NCBI RefSeq assembly: GCF_000002595.2 | Contig: NC_057010.1 | Span: 6,315,527-6,379,526, forward strand | Length of the DNA stretch: 64,000 bases | Reading direction: 5' to 3' | Origin: Chlamydomonas reinhardtii | Lineage: Eukaryota > Chlorophyta > Chlorophyceae > Chlamydomonadales > Chlamydomonadaceae | Shown here: in pieces, positions 25,909 to 37,033 of the stretch | Numbering within the stretch: position 1 is the stretch's first letter | Layout: every line of letters starts with the position of its first letter | Program-made: the position numbers and the translations under genes | The notes under the pieces: model-generated | The model's input: only the letters and a program-made list of their open reading frames with translations | Databases searched by the model: none | What the model was told of the DNA's origin: nothing

Positions 25909-27820
25909 TTGAAGGGGGCATGTGGGCTGTGCTGCTGCCGCTGGCTGGGTGCACTGACAGGGGGGGGGGGGGCAGGGCCAGCAGTGCCTCTGGAGGGCCA
26001 GCAGGGGGTTTGGCCTGCTGCTGATGCGGCGCAACCACCCAGCCAGCCACCCCAGCCCGGTGCCTCACACATGGCTGTTGGGGTGGTGCCTCCGCACAAG
26101 CCATATACCAGCTGTGTGGGCAGCTGTATAGGCAGCTGTGGGCAGCTGGCGGCACCTGCCGCGGCTGGCCCTCGCCACGGCATGCGGGGCTGTAGGCTCG
26201 GGCTATGGGGCATGGCTGAACCCCCCCCTCCCCCAACCGCCCCACCGCCCCACTGTCCCGCTGCCTGCTCAGGCCATCTTCCGGCCGTGGCGCCTGCCGT
26301 TCGTGATCGACACCCTGTCCAAGTACGGCATCCGCGGCCTCACCAACACGCCCGTCAAGGGCGTGGGCGTGCAGGTGGGGGACTGCCAGAGCTGAGCGGG
26401 GGGCTGCTGGGATGAGGGGAGCGGGCTGCGGGTCTCCGCAGTGGCAGGTGGCAGCGACACACTTGGGGCAATAGGGCAGTGGGGCAGTGGGGCTGGCCAA
26501 ACCGCCTCCGTGTTTGCAGCGGTGCTGCTGCTCTTCCCTTCCGCCCCGGGTGTGTCGCCCGCTCACACACTAGCTCGCTCACTCTGTACCTTCCCCCTCA
26601 GGGCGGCTCCCGCGAGCGCTACGCGGGCACTGAGTTCGGTCCCTCCAACCTGGTGGACAAGGAGAAGCTGGACATCGTGGTCAGCAGGTGGGGGGCCGGC
26701 AGCAGGGGGGGAGGGAGGGGGCGGGGGGGCCTACGTATGATGAGAGCAGCAAGAGGAGGCAGCAAGCCCGGGAGGGGGGCTGGATGCAGGGGCGCATGCG
26801 GAGGCTGCTGCGCGGAGGCTGCTGCGCGCTGCCCGCCTCAACTGAAGGGGATGTCGTGAAGGCTGTGCAGCGGCCGCCGCAGCCCCTGCCCGTACCGGTA
26901 CCACACCCCGCGCCCCAACACACAGCCCAACACGCCCTCACCTCCACATCCTTTCACACGCCCCATCTCCCGCCAAACACACACGCACGCGCACACACAC
27001 GCACGCACACACGCACTGGTCTCCCCCCCCCCCGCACAGGGCCCAGGTGGACGCGGTGGTGCGGCTGGTGGCGGCCAGCGCCTACACGGGCGAGATCGGC
27101 GACGGCAAGATCTTCGTGCACCCCGTGGCGGAGGTGGTGCGCATGTGAGTGGCGGGGGCCGGGGGAGGGAGAGGAAGACAGGTACAGGGCGGGGATGGGG
27201 CAGGGGGCGGGCGGGGGCGGGCGGGGGCGGGCGGGGATGAGAGGCCAGAGCGGGGTGGTGACGCCCATGTCCTAGGCAAGCTGGCGCACCGAGGGGAGGG
27301 CTGGAGACGGGAATGCTGGCAGGCCCAAGCGGCCTGGTACCCAAGTACCCACCTTATTGGTGTGGGCGGAGCGAGGGCAGGAACAGGGACGGAGTGGGGG
27401 CGGGGCCAGGGTGGGCGAGTGCAGGTGTCGCGGTCAGGTGGGTGGTGGGGTGGGTGGTGGGGTGGGTGTGCACCAGGCGCTGTGAGAGCTGTGGCGGGGC
27501 CTGCAGTGCGGTCGGGGGGAGAGGAGCGGGGTGCGGGGCGGGACAGGGCCAAGGCACCCGCTGCCATCTGGCCACACACGCCGTCACCGGGCCAGACCCC
27601 GCGTCCTCGTCCCCTGCTCGACCCGCCACCCCCTTGCCTTCGCTTGTCCATTTCGCTGACTGCCGACACCCGCCACACCCGCCCTCCTCTCTGGTTGCTA
27701 ATCCCTCGTTTCTGGCCCCCCTCTGTGTCTCCCCCTCGCCACAGCCGCACTGCCGAGACTGGGCTGGAAGCTGAGAAGATGGAGGGCGGCATGGAGGACA
27801 TGATGAAGAAGAAGAAGTAG
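25096..27820 (+). CDS. GLB1: Plastid nitrogen-regulatory PII protein, 205 aa
   Basis: A trimeric sensor of ATP/ADP and 2-oxoglutarate that in green algae and plants activates N-acetylglutamate kinase in the chloroplast, in response to glutamine bound at the C-terminal Q-loop. Exons: 25096-25139, 25278-25375, 25722-25828, 26273-26374, 26602-26687, 27040-27144, 27745-27820; all phases agree (206 codons). The first ~47 residues ([15 protein letters not shown]..., Arg/Ser/Ala-rich) are a transit peptide. The PII core follows: [38 protein letters not shown], the T-loop [26 protein letters not shown], then the signature [20 protein letters not shown]. The tail [14 protein letters not shown] is the glutamine-binding Q-loop extension, ending in poly-Lys. 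The T-loop has Thr and Phe where bacterial proteins carry the modified Ser49/Tyr51, so neither classical modification site is present. TGTAA at 28306-28310. Confidence 0.97.
25848..25906. repeat. (GT)n microsatellite in a GLB1 intron
   Basis: About 29 units, 20 bases downstream of the donor at 25829. Confidence 0.97.
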
Positions 27821-28476
27821 AGCGGGTGGAGGAGCTGCAGGCGGAGGCGGGGGGGGAGCTTGAGGGCGGGAGCAGTGGTGGAGGAGGAGTCCGGCTTGAG
27901 CTAGAGGTGGACTGGGGGACTGGGGGGCTGGGGGACTGGAGTGGGAGGCGCGTGCAGCATACTGCACGTGTTGGGGTGAAGGGGGATTGGCCGCAGGGTG
28001 CACGGGGCGGAGACTGTGGCGTGGGGTCACTGCGGCGGGTGCGGGCGGGACTCGAGCCGATGACTGCGCTGGAAGCGGCGAAGGTTGGGGCGGCAGGCAG
28101 AGCTGTGGCGGCCGTGCAGGGCGCTCGGGGCAGTGGTGGGCCGCTTTGAGGAGGCCGGCACGCGGCAGGCCAGGGGTGGGACCGGGTGCGTGTGGGCGCA
28201 AGCGCGCAGGCCGCTGGATCGATGGGCGTGCCGGGGCGGATCTTGCATCAGCAGCGTGGGCGTGTGCTGGAGATGGGCGTGTGTGCAGACCTCGTCAATC
28301 AGTGCTGTAAATACAGGACACCGGGTCTGCTACTGCGGCTACTGCGGCGTGGCGGAATGCACTGATGAGCTATAACTGTGAGTACCGCTGTACTGCTTGG
28401 GTTTGCGTAGATGATGTAGTGGGCAAGGCCAGTCCTCGCGCGTTGCGACTTTTAAGCTCGCGGTCTTAGTGCGGCA
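27821..28476. other. GLB1 3' UTR and 5' region of the J-domain gene
   Basis: The long G-rich 3' UTR carries TGTAA at 28306-28310. No further exon is supported. Confidence 0.65.
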
Positions 28477-31400
28477 ATGGCTACAACAGGCGGCCAGGTA
28501 GGGCCAAGTCAGCAGTCTCCGCCCAGTGCACGAATACCCTGTGCAGGAGGTCTTGCAGGTGCGAGCAGCACATCACTGCAGCCACTCCCACTGCGCCGAA
28601 GGGCCCGTGGTGGCGTGCCGCCCGTCGGGGGCCGGGTGCCCGTGACGCGTCGATCTGTCACGGGTCGCATCTTGCACAGCCCTGTAATACTGAGCTTCGA
28701 TGCGGAAGCGGGCTACCTTGACCAATCAAATAAACACCGGCTCTGTGGGCTGGTGTATGGTTTGGCGGCTTCAGGCGGCTTACACGTGTTCGGCGGCCTC
28801 GGCATCGGCGGTGAGGGCGCTGGCCGCTCGCGACTGAGCTCGCAATCGCACCCGACCGCGAAAGAGCGGAGCGGCGGGATGAAGCTGACTCGCGCGGAGT
28901 CGTTTGAGGAGCTGGGGCTGCAGGTGCGTGCGTGCGTGCGCGCGAGGTAGGTCCAGTGCGTCCCGGGCTTCGGCCCGCTTCGGCCGATCCCAGGGCCCCT
29001 GCCAGCGCTGTGTCCGCCGTAGCTCTGTGCCCTCGGCCCCCCCTTTACTGGAGGCCACCATTCCCCTTTCCCGTCTGCGGCAGCCTAGCGCCGATGTTGA
29101 GGAAGTGCGGGCGGCTTACAAGCGACTGGCACTGCAATGGTAGGTGAGGCAGAGGGCAAGGCAGAGGGGTGTGCACGTGCCCGAGCCCAACAGCATGCTC
29201 GCAGCAAGCCCGTGCTTGCCATTTGGGCCGGGGCCCCGTGTGTCCTTCCGCAGCCACCCCACTCCTCATCGGCATACACTCGCTCAGCCATCGCTCGCCC
29301 CCCCCCCTTGTGAGTTAACCCCTCCGTTGTCGACATGAACGGCCCGCCCCCCACCGGGCAGGCACCCCGACAAGCACCCTCCCGAGGCGCAGCAGGCCGC
29401 CACCTCCCGCTTCCAACGCATCAGCGCTGCCTATGCCTGCCTCAGCCGGGTGCGGGGGTGCGGGGGTGCATGTGCGTGGGTGGCGCCGCAACCGAAGGGC
29501 TTAAGGCGATGTGACAGGGCAAGGGAAGCGTAGTCGGTGTCCCGGGAAACAAGTCACGCCCGGCCCAGGCGCCGGTGATGCATGGAGGAAGACACGTCAC
29601 CCGGCGCCACAGACTGCCCGAGCCCCCGTTACCAGTACCGCGAGGGCTTGAGAGGTCTGGGTTTGCCTAGCGTGCGCCGGCTCCAGGGCACAAGCATGTG
29701 CAATTGTGCATGCTCACCTGCTGCGGCTGAAGTTGTAATCCCTTGCATCCCTTCATCCACCCGGCTATCCATCCCCTGTCCTTGCCGCGCCACAGCCTCT
29801 CCACGGCGGCCCCGGCGGCACGGGCGGGTACGACCAGGGTGACGACGACGACCCTGGCGACGGCTTTGCCGAGTTCATGGCGGCACAGATGCGGATGCGC
29901 GAGGCCGCCATGTTTGCAAGGTGGGGGGCCAGCTGCGTGCCTGTGGTGGTGTGGGAGGTTGACTGATAGAGGCGCGGCCCGGCACTGGGGTGGGGCCAGA
30001 AAGTGAGCACGCAGGGCACTGTGAGGGAGGCCACAGTCGGGTGCGGCTGGTTCGAGCCGGCAGCGGTGGTGCGGAGATGAGGTCGTCATGCGGTGATGGC
30101 GGTGATAGATGCCGGATCGAGGTGATGGCGGGGTGCGGCGGGATACCGTGTATACAGCTGCGCTGCTAGACGGCGAATGAGGTGCAGACGCCCGGACGAC
30201 GTGCCCCATGCAGGATGTTCGGCGGCGGGCGGGGCCCGCGCTTCCCCTTCCCCTTCCCGCCTTTCTTTCCCTTCGGCTTCCGTGCCCGGCCGCAGCCGCC
30301 GCCGTGGGCCCGGGGCGGCAGCTATGGCTATGGCAGCGACAGCGACAGCGACGACGGAGGCTGGAGCAGCAGGGCCCGGGGCCGGCCCCACAGCCCGCCG
30401 CCGCCGCCGCCGACGTCCAAGGAGGGGCTGCAGGAGCGGTGGCGGCGGGCGGTGCTGGCACCACAGGCGCGGCCGGCGGCAGTGCGGCAGGTGCGCGCGG
30501 CGGTCCGTTGGCTGCTGCCTGGTTGTGGGTGAGGTGGTTGTGGGTGAGGTGGTTGTGGGTGAGGTGGTTGTGGGTGAGGTGGTTGTGGGTGAGGTGGTTG
30601 TGGGTGAGGTGGTTGTGGGTGAGGTGCCGGCAGCTGGCTCATATGAGCATGAGCATGCGGCGCCGTACTCATGACAACGACACAGCACCACACGCCACGC
30701 TGACCCGCACTCCCCTGGCTCTCCCCTGGCTCTCCTCCCGTCACCTGCCGTGTGCCTCGCTCCCCGCGGCTGCGGCGGCGCCTGACCTCGCAGGTGGCCT
30801 CCGGGCCCTCCTGGCTGGAGGTGGAGCTGGGCGGACTGCCGCCGCCGCCAGCTGACCTGAGGCGGACTCGCAGGGTGGGCAGCTGGAAGGGGGACCACTG
30901 GGGTGTGGCAGCAGGCCTTGAGCGCATGCGCTATTGGCTGCGTGACCTGACCTGGCGTCTCCTGACCTGACCGCGTGCCCTGCCCGTGTGTACCGTATGC
31001 GTCCGCCTCACGCACGCACGTGTCCTGTGCCCCCCCTGCAGTCGGACCTGCCCACGGGCCTGGCGGTGCAGTACGCATCGCGACCCCTGCAGCAGCGACA
31101 GCAGCAGCAGCAACAGGACGACGGAGGGCCCGGGGGAGAAGGGGCGGCGGCAGCGGCGGCAGCAGAGGAGACACTACACAGCGGCAGGCAGCAGCGGGGC
31201 GGCGGCGGGGGTCGCGGCAACAAGGCGGGCAGCAAGAGCAAGGGGGGAAAGGGGCAAAAGCGGCACAAGGGCGCGGGTGCTGCTGGTGCTTCTGGTGCTG
31301 CTGGTGCCGCTGCGGGTGCGGGTGATGGTGGTGGCGGTTGGCGCAGCTGGGACAGGGCGGAGGTGCTGTCGCAGATGCGGCTGAGCGGCCTGGACCCAGG

Positions 31401-32981
31401 TGGGTTAGCATGGGGGTGGGGGCTGGGGGTCTGTGAGAGAGCTGGGGTGAAGCCGCATGTATGATAGCATGAGTGTGTGAGTTTTGACTTTACAGTGTGC
31501 AATTGTGGCTCCCGTGTCCCATCTGACCCACATGCACGCACTCACACAAGGCCGCTGTGGCCCCACCTGTGCGCACCCGACACACACACACACACACACA
31601 CAGGCACGGTGTACGAGGTGCGTGCGCGGCTGTGTGTGACCCGCACACACACCTGGAGTGACGCGGACGAGTGGAAGCCCTGGGGCGCAGTCGTGCTCAT
31701 GACCACGGCGGGGCAGGCGCCGGCACCACCGCAGACAGCGCCGCCGCAACAGCCGCCGGCGCCACGGCCGGTGCCGCCGCCTGCTGGTGGGCAGCACGAG
31801 CCGCAGGAGGGCAGGTCGGGTCCGGCGCAGGGGGCGCAGGAGCAGGAGAAAGAGGAGGCGCAGGAGGAAGAGGAGGAACAGGAGGAAGAGGAGGAGGAAG
31901 ACCACGATGACGTCTTGCGGTGGTTCCGCATGCGAGGTGGTGCAGCGGCTGCGACGGCAGCGCAGCCAAAGCGTGAGCGCGCGCCGCCGCAGAAGCCGCG
32001 GCCTCAGCCGCCCCCACCGCCGCCGCCGTCCCAACCGGCGCCGTCAAGTCAACAGCAGCGGTCGCGTCAGGAGGAGTCGTATGAAGAAATCGATGCGGAG
32101 GCCGTGGAAGAGCAGGCGGCGAGGGCAGCGGGGCGCGCCTACCCAGGCGGCGGCGGGGCACATGCCGCTGCCTATGCCACCAGTGGCAGCGCCACCACTG
32201 CCGCACCGCCTCCGCTACCGGCTCCGCCACGGCCGCCACCGGCACAGCAGCAGGCGCACCCCCAGGCGCACCCGCAGGCGCTGGGCAACAAGGATTGCAG
32301 GCACGTGCGTCCACGACGCGCACCCGCGGAGTGCCACCTGGAAATGCTTGCTCGGCCCGGCCTCGGCCCAACCCCCCACATCCACCCGCACGCGCTGCTC
32401 CAGGCACTGCACCACGTCTCCCACTGCCTCCCAAGCCTCCCAAGTGTCCGTGTTAACCGCCGGCACCGACCCCGTCCGCTTGCCCCTGCCCCTGCCCCTG
32501 TCCCTGTCCCTGCCAGGCACTGGCTGGGCAAAGGCCGCTGCTTCATGGGCGGCAAGTGCCACTTCAGGCATGACCCGGTGCGTGGGGCCTGGGTGGGGCC
32601 TGAGGAGTGGCAGCTGCATGCACTGTGCGTGTGCGTCCATGGCGGCATACCCAGAACCTGCCTGCGGTACGGGGCGCCAGGAACAGCATGCTCACACATG
32701 CGTGTCAACTCAGTCACGTGCCGCTAGCTAGCCATCCTGGTGCCGGTGCCTTAGACCTCGGCCGATGACCCCGCTTGCGCCTCCCCACGTGCTGCACCCG
32801 GACCCACCACCACTCATTTTATGCCGCTTCGCGCGCCGAGGCACACCGCACCGCACCGCACTACAACTCCCGACAGGACAAGCGCGGTGCCGCCAAGAGC
32901 GATGCAGCGGCAGCCCCGGCGGCAGCGGGCGCAGAGCAGTACGGCGGCGGCGGTGGGGCTCACCGGGTGCACGGGGAGTAA
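28477..32981 (+). CDS. J-domain protein with FN3-like region and CCCH zinc finger, 776 aa
   Basis: Exons: 28477-28923, 29084-29139, 29362-29449, 29796-29920, 30214-30490, 30794-30874, 31042-31399, 31604-32300, 32517-32577, 32841-32981; phases all agree. After a ~135-aa N-terminus, a J domain recruits Hsp70 (SFEELGLQPSADVEEVRAAY, then the catalytic HPDK and FQRISAAYACL). A Gly/Phe-rich segment with FGGGRGPRFPFPFPP follows, as in DnaJ proteins. Next comes a probable fibronectin-III fold split by low complexity: SWLEVELGGLPPP, LAVQYASRP, DPGTVYEVRARL, WSDADEWKPWGAVVLMTT. The Gln/Pro/Glu-rich exon 8 leads into DCRHWLGKGRCFMGGKCHFR(H), a perfect C-X8-C-X5-C-X3-H finger, suggesting RNA binding. The finger is assembled only if the 216-base GC-AG intron (32301-32516) is removed; that intron is open and in frame. 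ATG at 28879 is an alternative start. Confidence 0.88.
30521..30625 (+). repeat. 15-bp minisatellite, 7 copies
   Basis: Seven near-perfect copies of GGTTGTGGGTGAGGT in the intron after exon 5 of the J-domain gene. Each unit contains a GTGAGG-like donor sequence. Confidence 0.95.
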
Positions 32982-33949
32982 GAGGCGCCGCCCCCCTCCT
33001 ATAACTTCGGCTCAGGGGCTTCCGGGCTCTGACGCCGACGGGGCCTGGCTGCCGCCGTCGGACTGGAGCCTGTGGGAGCACCTGCCAGTGGGATGGGGGG
33101 AGGGCGGTGGAGCAGGCCTGCGAGGGCGGGGCGGGGCGCTCTCGACTGAACGGCTGCCGGCCCAAGGGCGGGAGCGGCCGGGCGAGTGGGGCGGCACCTA
33201 TGGCGGTGCAGTGCAGCCGGGGAGTCGAGGCCTGGTCGAGGCGGCGGCAGCGGGCAGGGGCCGGGGTTGGTAGTAGTCGTTGCTTGGAGGGTGTGCGAGG
33301 GTGGATGCGGGATGAGGGCTGTGCTGCTGTCTTTGAATTGTTTACGCCGGCAGCAGCAGCAGGCGCCCCCGCCTCAGCCTCAGCTTGTGACTCCTGGCAC
33401 ACGTGCGTGCGGGTGTGTGATGGGACAGGGTTTAGGCAGGTTGGCGAGGTCCCGTAGTGTGCAGCTGACGCCCATACCCCAAGCAGACAGCAGACAGTTA
33501 GACGTGCGTGCGGGGTTTGAGGCGGCGGGACGTGTGTTGCGGTGCGGAGCGTTAGTAGTTGTGTCAGGTACTGCGTGGTGGTGATGGTTTTCACCATTCC
33601 CAGTTCGCTGCGAGCGTGCGGGGCGGGAGTCTGCGGAGGCGTGGCGATGTAGGCGACTAGTGCTGCACTGCTACTGATGCAGCGATGGCACTCGCCGTAG
33701 CCATCGTGGAAACGCTTTTAATTGTGACAGAGCGTTACAGTGCGGCTCGGTTTCGTCCCCACCCCAGTGCTTGTAGTCACGCCACATACACATACAATGC
33801 GCTGCACACCACGCCAACCTGCCCATTACCCTGTCCCACCGCTCGCACTCACAGCGGTCGTGTCCGCTGCTCAGCCCCGCTGCAGCCGCTGCGGCCGCGT
33901 GCTGCCGCGCCCCCCGACCGGTCAGGCACCCAGCACTGCACGCCCTACC
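32982..33949. other. Convergent 3' flanks
   Basis: Lies between the stops of the J-domain gene (plus) and the 757-aa gene (minus). I see no exon. Plus-strand open frames in 33000-33270 look like GC-rich UTR. Confidence 0.55.
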
Positions 33950-34935
33950 TCACACCGCCGCCACAGCCGCCGCCCCCGGGTTGCCCAGGCGCTCGGCCAG
34001 CTGCTCTGCACACCGCATCTGGATGTAGATGGCTAGACCGTCCGCCCCCACACCACCCACACCTGCGCCCGCCCCCGCCCCCGCGCCGTCCGCCACCCGC
34101 ACCAGCCCCTCCGCCCGCAGTCGCGCCGCCGCCCGCTGGCTCAGCGCCGCCACCGCCGCCAGCTCGCGCCGCCACTGCGCCGCCGTCAGGCGAGCCCCCG
34201 CCCCCGCCTCCGGTTCGTCGTCCTCCGCGTCCTGCCGCTCGGCCTCCCCCGCGCCCTCATGCGCCTCTGCCCGCCGCGCCTCCTCCTCCGCATGCCGCCA
34301 TCCTGCCGCCGCCAGCGCCGCCACCAGCAGCGGCAGCCCCACGCGGCCCGGCATCTGGCTGTTGAGCCGCATGCAGCGCAGGCCCCAGGCCCAGTGCCCG
34401 CCGCCGCCCTCCTGGCCCTCCTGGCCGCCCTCCTGGCCGCCGCCGCCCTGGGGATCCTGGTCGCCCAGCAGGTAGCGCAGCGCGGGCGAGGCCAGCACCT
34501 GGTGGGGTGGGGGGGTGGGGAGGGGAGGTGAGGTGAGGGGGGAGGCCGAGTGGGAGCGGCAGGGTGAGATGCTTGGGATAGGGTGGGGTGGTTGATGGCG
34601 CGTCGGGTGGGCACATGAAGAGAGGGCGGGCGGGCGCGAGTCCCGCTACCCTGTACGGTGTACGGGACCAGTCCGGCACACCCACCGGCGGCGGAGAGTC
34701 CTTCACGCCCCCATCCATGTAGTGCGCCGCCAGGGCCGCCAGCGCCGCCACACCGCCGCCGCCGCCACCAGCACCCGCGACCGCTGCACCGGACAGCTGC
34801 CTGCAGCGTGTGTGACAGCAGGACGTTGGGGGGCAGCCGGGTGAGCATGCGTGCATGGTGGTGCAGGCCGCGACTCCCAAGCCAAGTGAAGCAGCTGACA
34901 TGTCCATACCGGTACATATGCCCCGACTCATAGAC

Positions 34936-34987
<52 letters not shown>

Positions 34988-36993
34988 TAAAGAGCACAAG
35001 GAAAACATTACGCGTAGGACAGTGTGTGTGTATGTGTGTGTGTATGTGTGTGTCCACCCCGCGGCCCTGCACTCACTCCTCCGCCGCCTCCACCACCAGG
35101 TAGCTCAGCAGCCGCACACAGCTGGCGGCAGGCAGGCAGGACAGCAGAGCCTGGGGGAAAGGCGGCGTGTGTATGGTTGTGTTTGTTGATGGCTGGGTCG
35201 GTGGGCAGTGGGTTGGCACGTGTGTGCAGGGGCGTGCAGGGACACCAGCAGCGCAGCAGACACAGCAGGCGCCGCATCCCTCGCCAGTGGCATGTACTGG
35301 CAGACATAGCCCCTGGGCTGTGCTGCCCGCTGTACCTGGTGTTCTACTCCCCTTCCCCCACTACGCAACCCCTTGCACCCTCCCTCCCTCCCTCCCTCCC
35401 TCCCTCCCTCCTTCCCTCCCTCCCTGCCTCCCCCCCGCCTACCTGCACGTTGTCAGGGTTGCCGTACACGGCCTCCTTGCCCACCACCTTGGCCAGCCGC
35501 CGGTCCATCTCCACCCGCTCATTGCTGCGGCGTGAGTGTGAGTGTGTGAACGCGTGTGTGGTTGTGCGTGCTTATGTGTATGTGTGCATCTGCGTTGACT
35601 CATGCGCGTGTGCCGGTAGTGGTGGGGTCTGTCACGGTGGTAGTGGAGAAGGCCGGACGGTGGCTGGGTGGGGCGGGGCGGATGGTGGTGGAGGGGGGCA
35701 TGCCCCACTGGCACGTGCCGGGGCCGCAGCGTGCACAGCACCCAGCTGATCTGAATGGCTCACTCGCACTCCCGTCCCCGGCCTGCCTTCCCCTTCCCCC
35801 TTGAGCCACCCCCCTCTGCCCCACGCAGCGCGCCACTCACTAGGCCACTGCCGCCGACCGCCGCCGCGAGTAGCCGTCCGCCGCCTCCATCGCCGCCAGC
35901 CCGCCCGCCAGGCAGCCCAGCAGCCGCCCAGCCAGGCGCCCCACCTCGCCCGGGCCCCCCGCCACCAGCAGCCGCGAGGCCACCACCGGCGGCACCGCCA
36001 CAACGCCCCCAGGTCCGCCGGGCCTTGCCCCCGCGCCGCTGCTGCCATGCCCGCCCGGCAGCGGCAGCACCGCCCCCGCCCGCGCCCCCATGGCTCCATA
36101 CACGGCTGTGGAGGCCAGCAGCCGCACCAGCTTGGGCTTGGCGTTGGTCTCGTACTGCCAGCCCAGGTTGAGGTCCGCGGTCTGGGCAAGGCCAAGTAGG
36201 GAGTGGGGGAGGGTGGGTGGGCGCCGTGGACACAGGACGCGAGGCGCATTGGCAGCATTAGGTGGCAGGGAGTGGGCAGCGTTTGCCCGGTCACGAATTC
36301 CGGTGCTGTGCGGCATCCGGCATTGCAGCAGCACCGCCGGCCCCCACCGTTTGCTGTCTCTCATCCCCATCCCTAACAACAGGTGACTGCCTCGCGCCTG
36401 CCTTGCCCCTTACTGGCTCACTGCATGCTGAGAGCACCCCCCACGGCTCTAAGCCCCAACCCCCGACCCCCATCCCATGCGGTACGCACCTTGAGCAGCC
36501 GCAGCAATAGGCTGCCATCCACCGCCGCCCGCGCCTCCGCCTCCTCCGCCTCGCCGCCTGCCTCCGCGGCCTCCTCCGCGCGCCCCCTGGCCCCCAGGCT
36601 GCTGTGTGCCGCCTGCAGCCGCACCTCCATGTCGGCACACAGCATGCGGACCCAGTAGCGCAGCAGCAGCAGCTGGCCCACGTCCCCGCACTCGGCCGCG
36701 TCTGGAGGGGAGGGGGGGGGGCAGGGCGAGGGGGATGGCGGCGGTCCTCTTCAGGGCAGGTGGATGGAAGAAGCAGAGGTGCGCTGATGGTGCTCTGTGT
36801 GTGTGAGTGTGTGTGTATGTGTGTGTGCGTGATTGTTTTAAAACGGCACGCAGATGAGACCCGCCCAAATGCCGGATCATTTACGGATACCCATCAAGCA
36901 CCAAAAGGATGAACACGCCGACTGCTCTTTTGTAGCCATAGTTACCTCCGCTCCAAGTGCGCCATAAACGTGTTTCGTGTTTCATGTTTCGTG

Positions 36994-37033
<40 letters not shown>

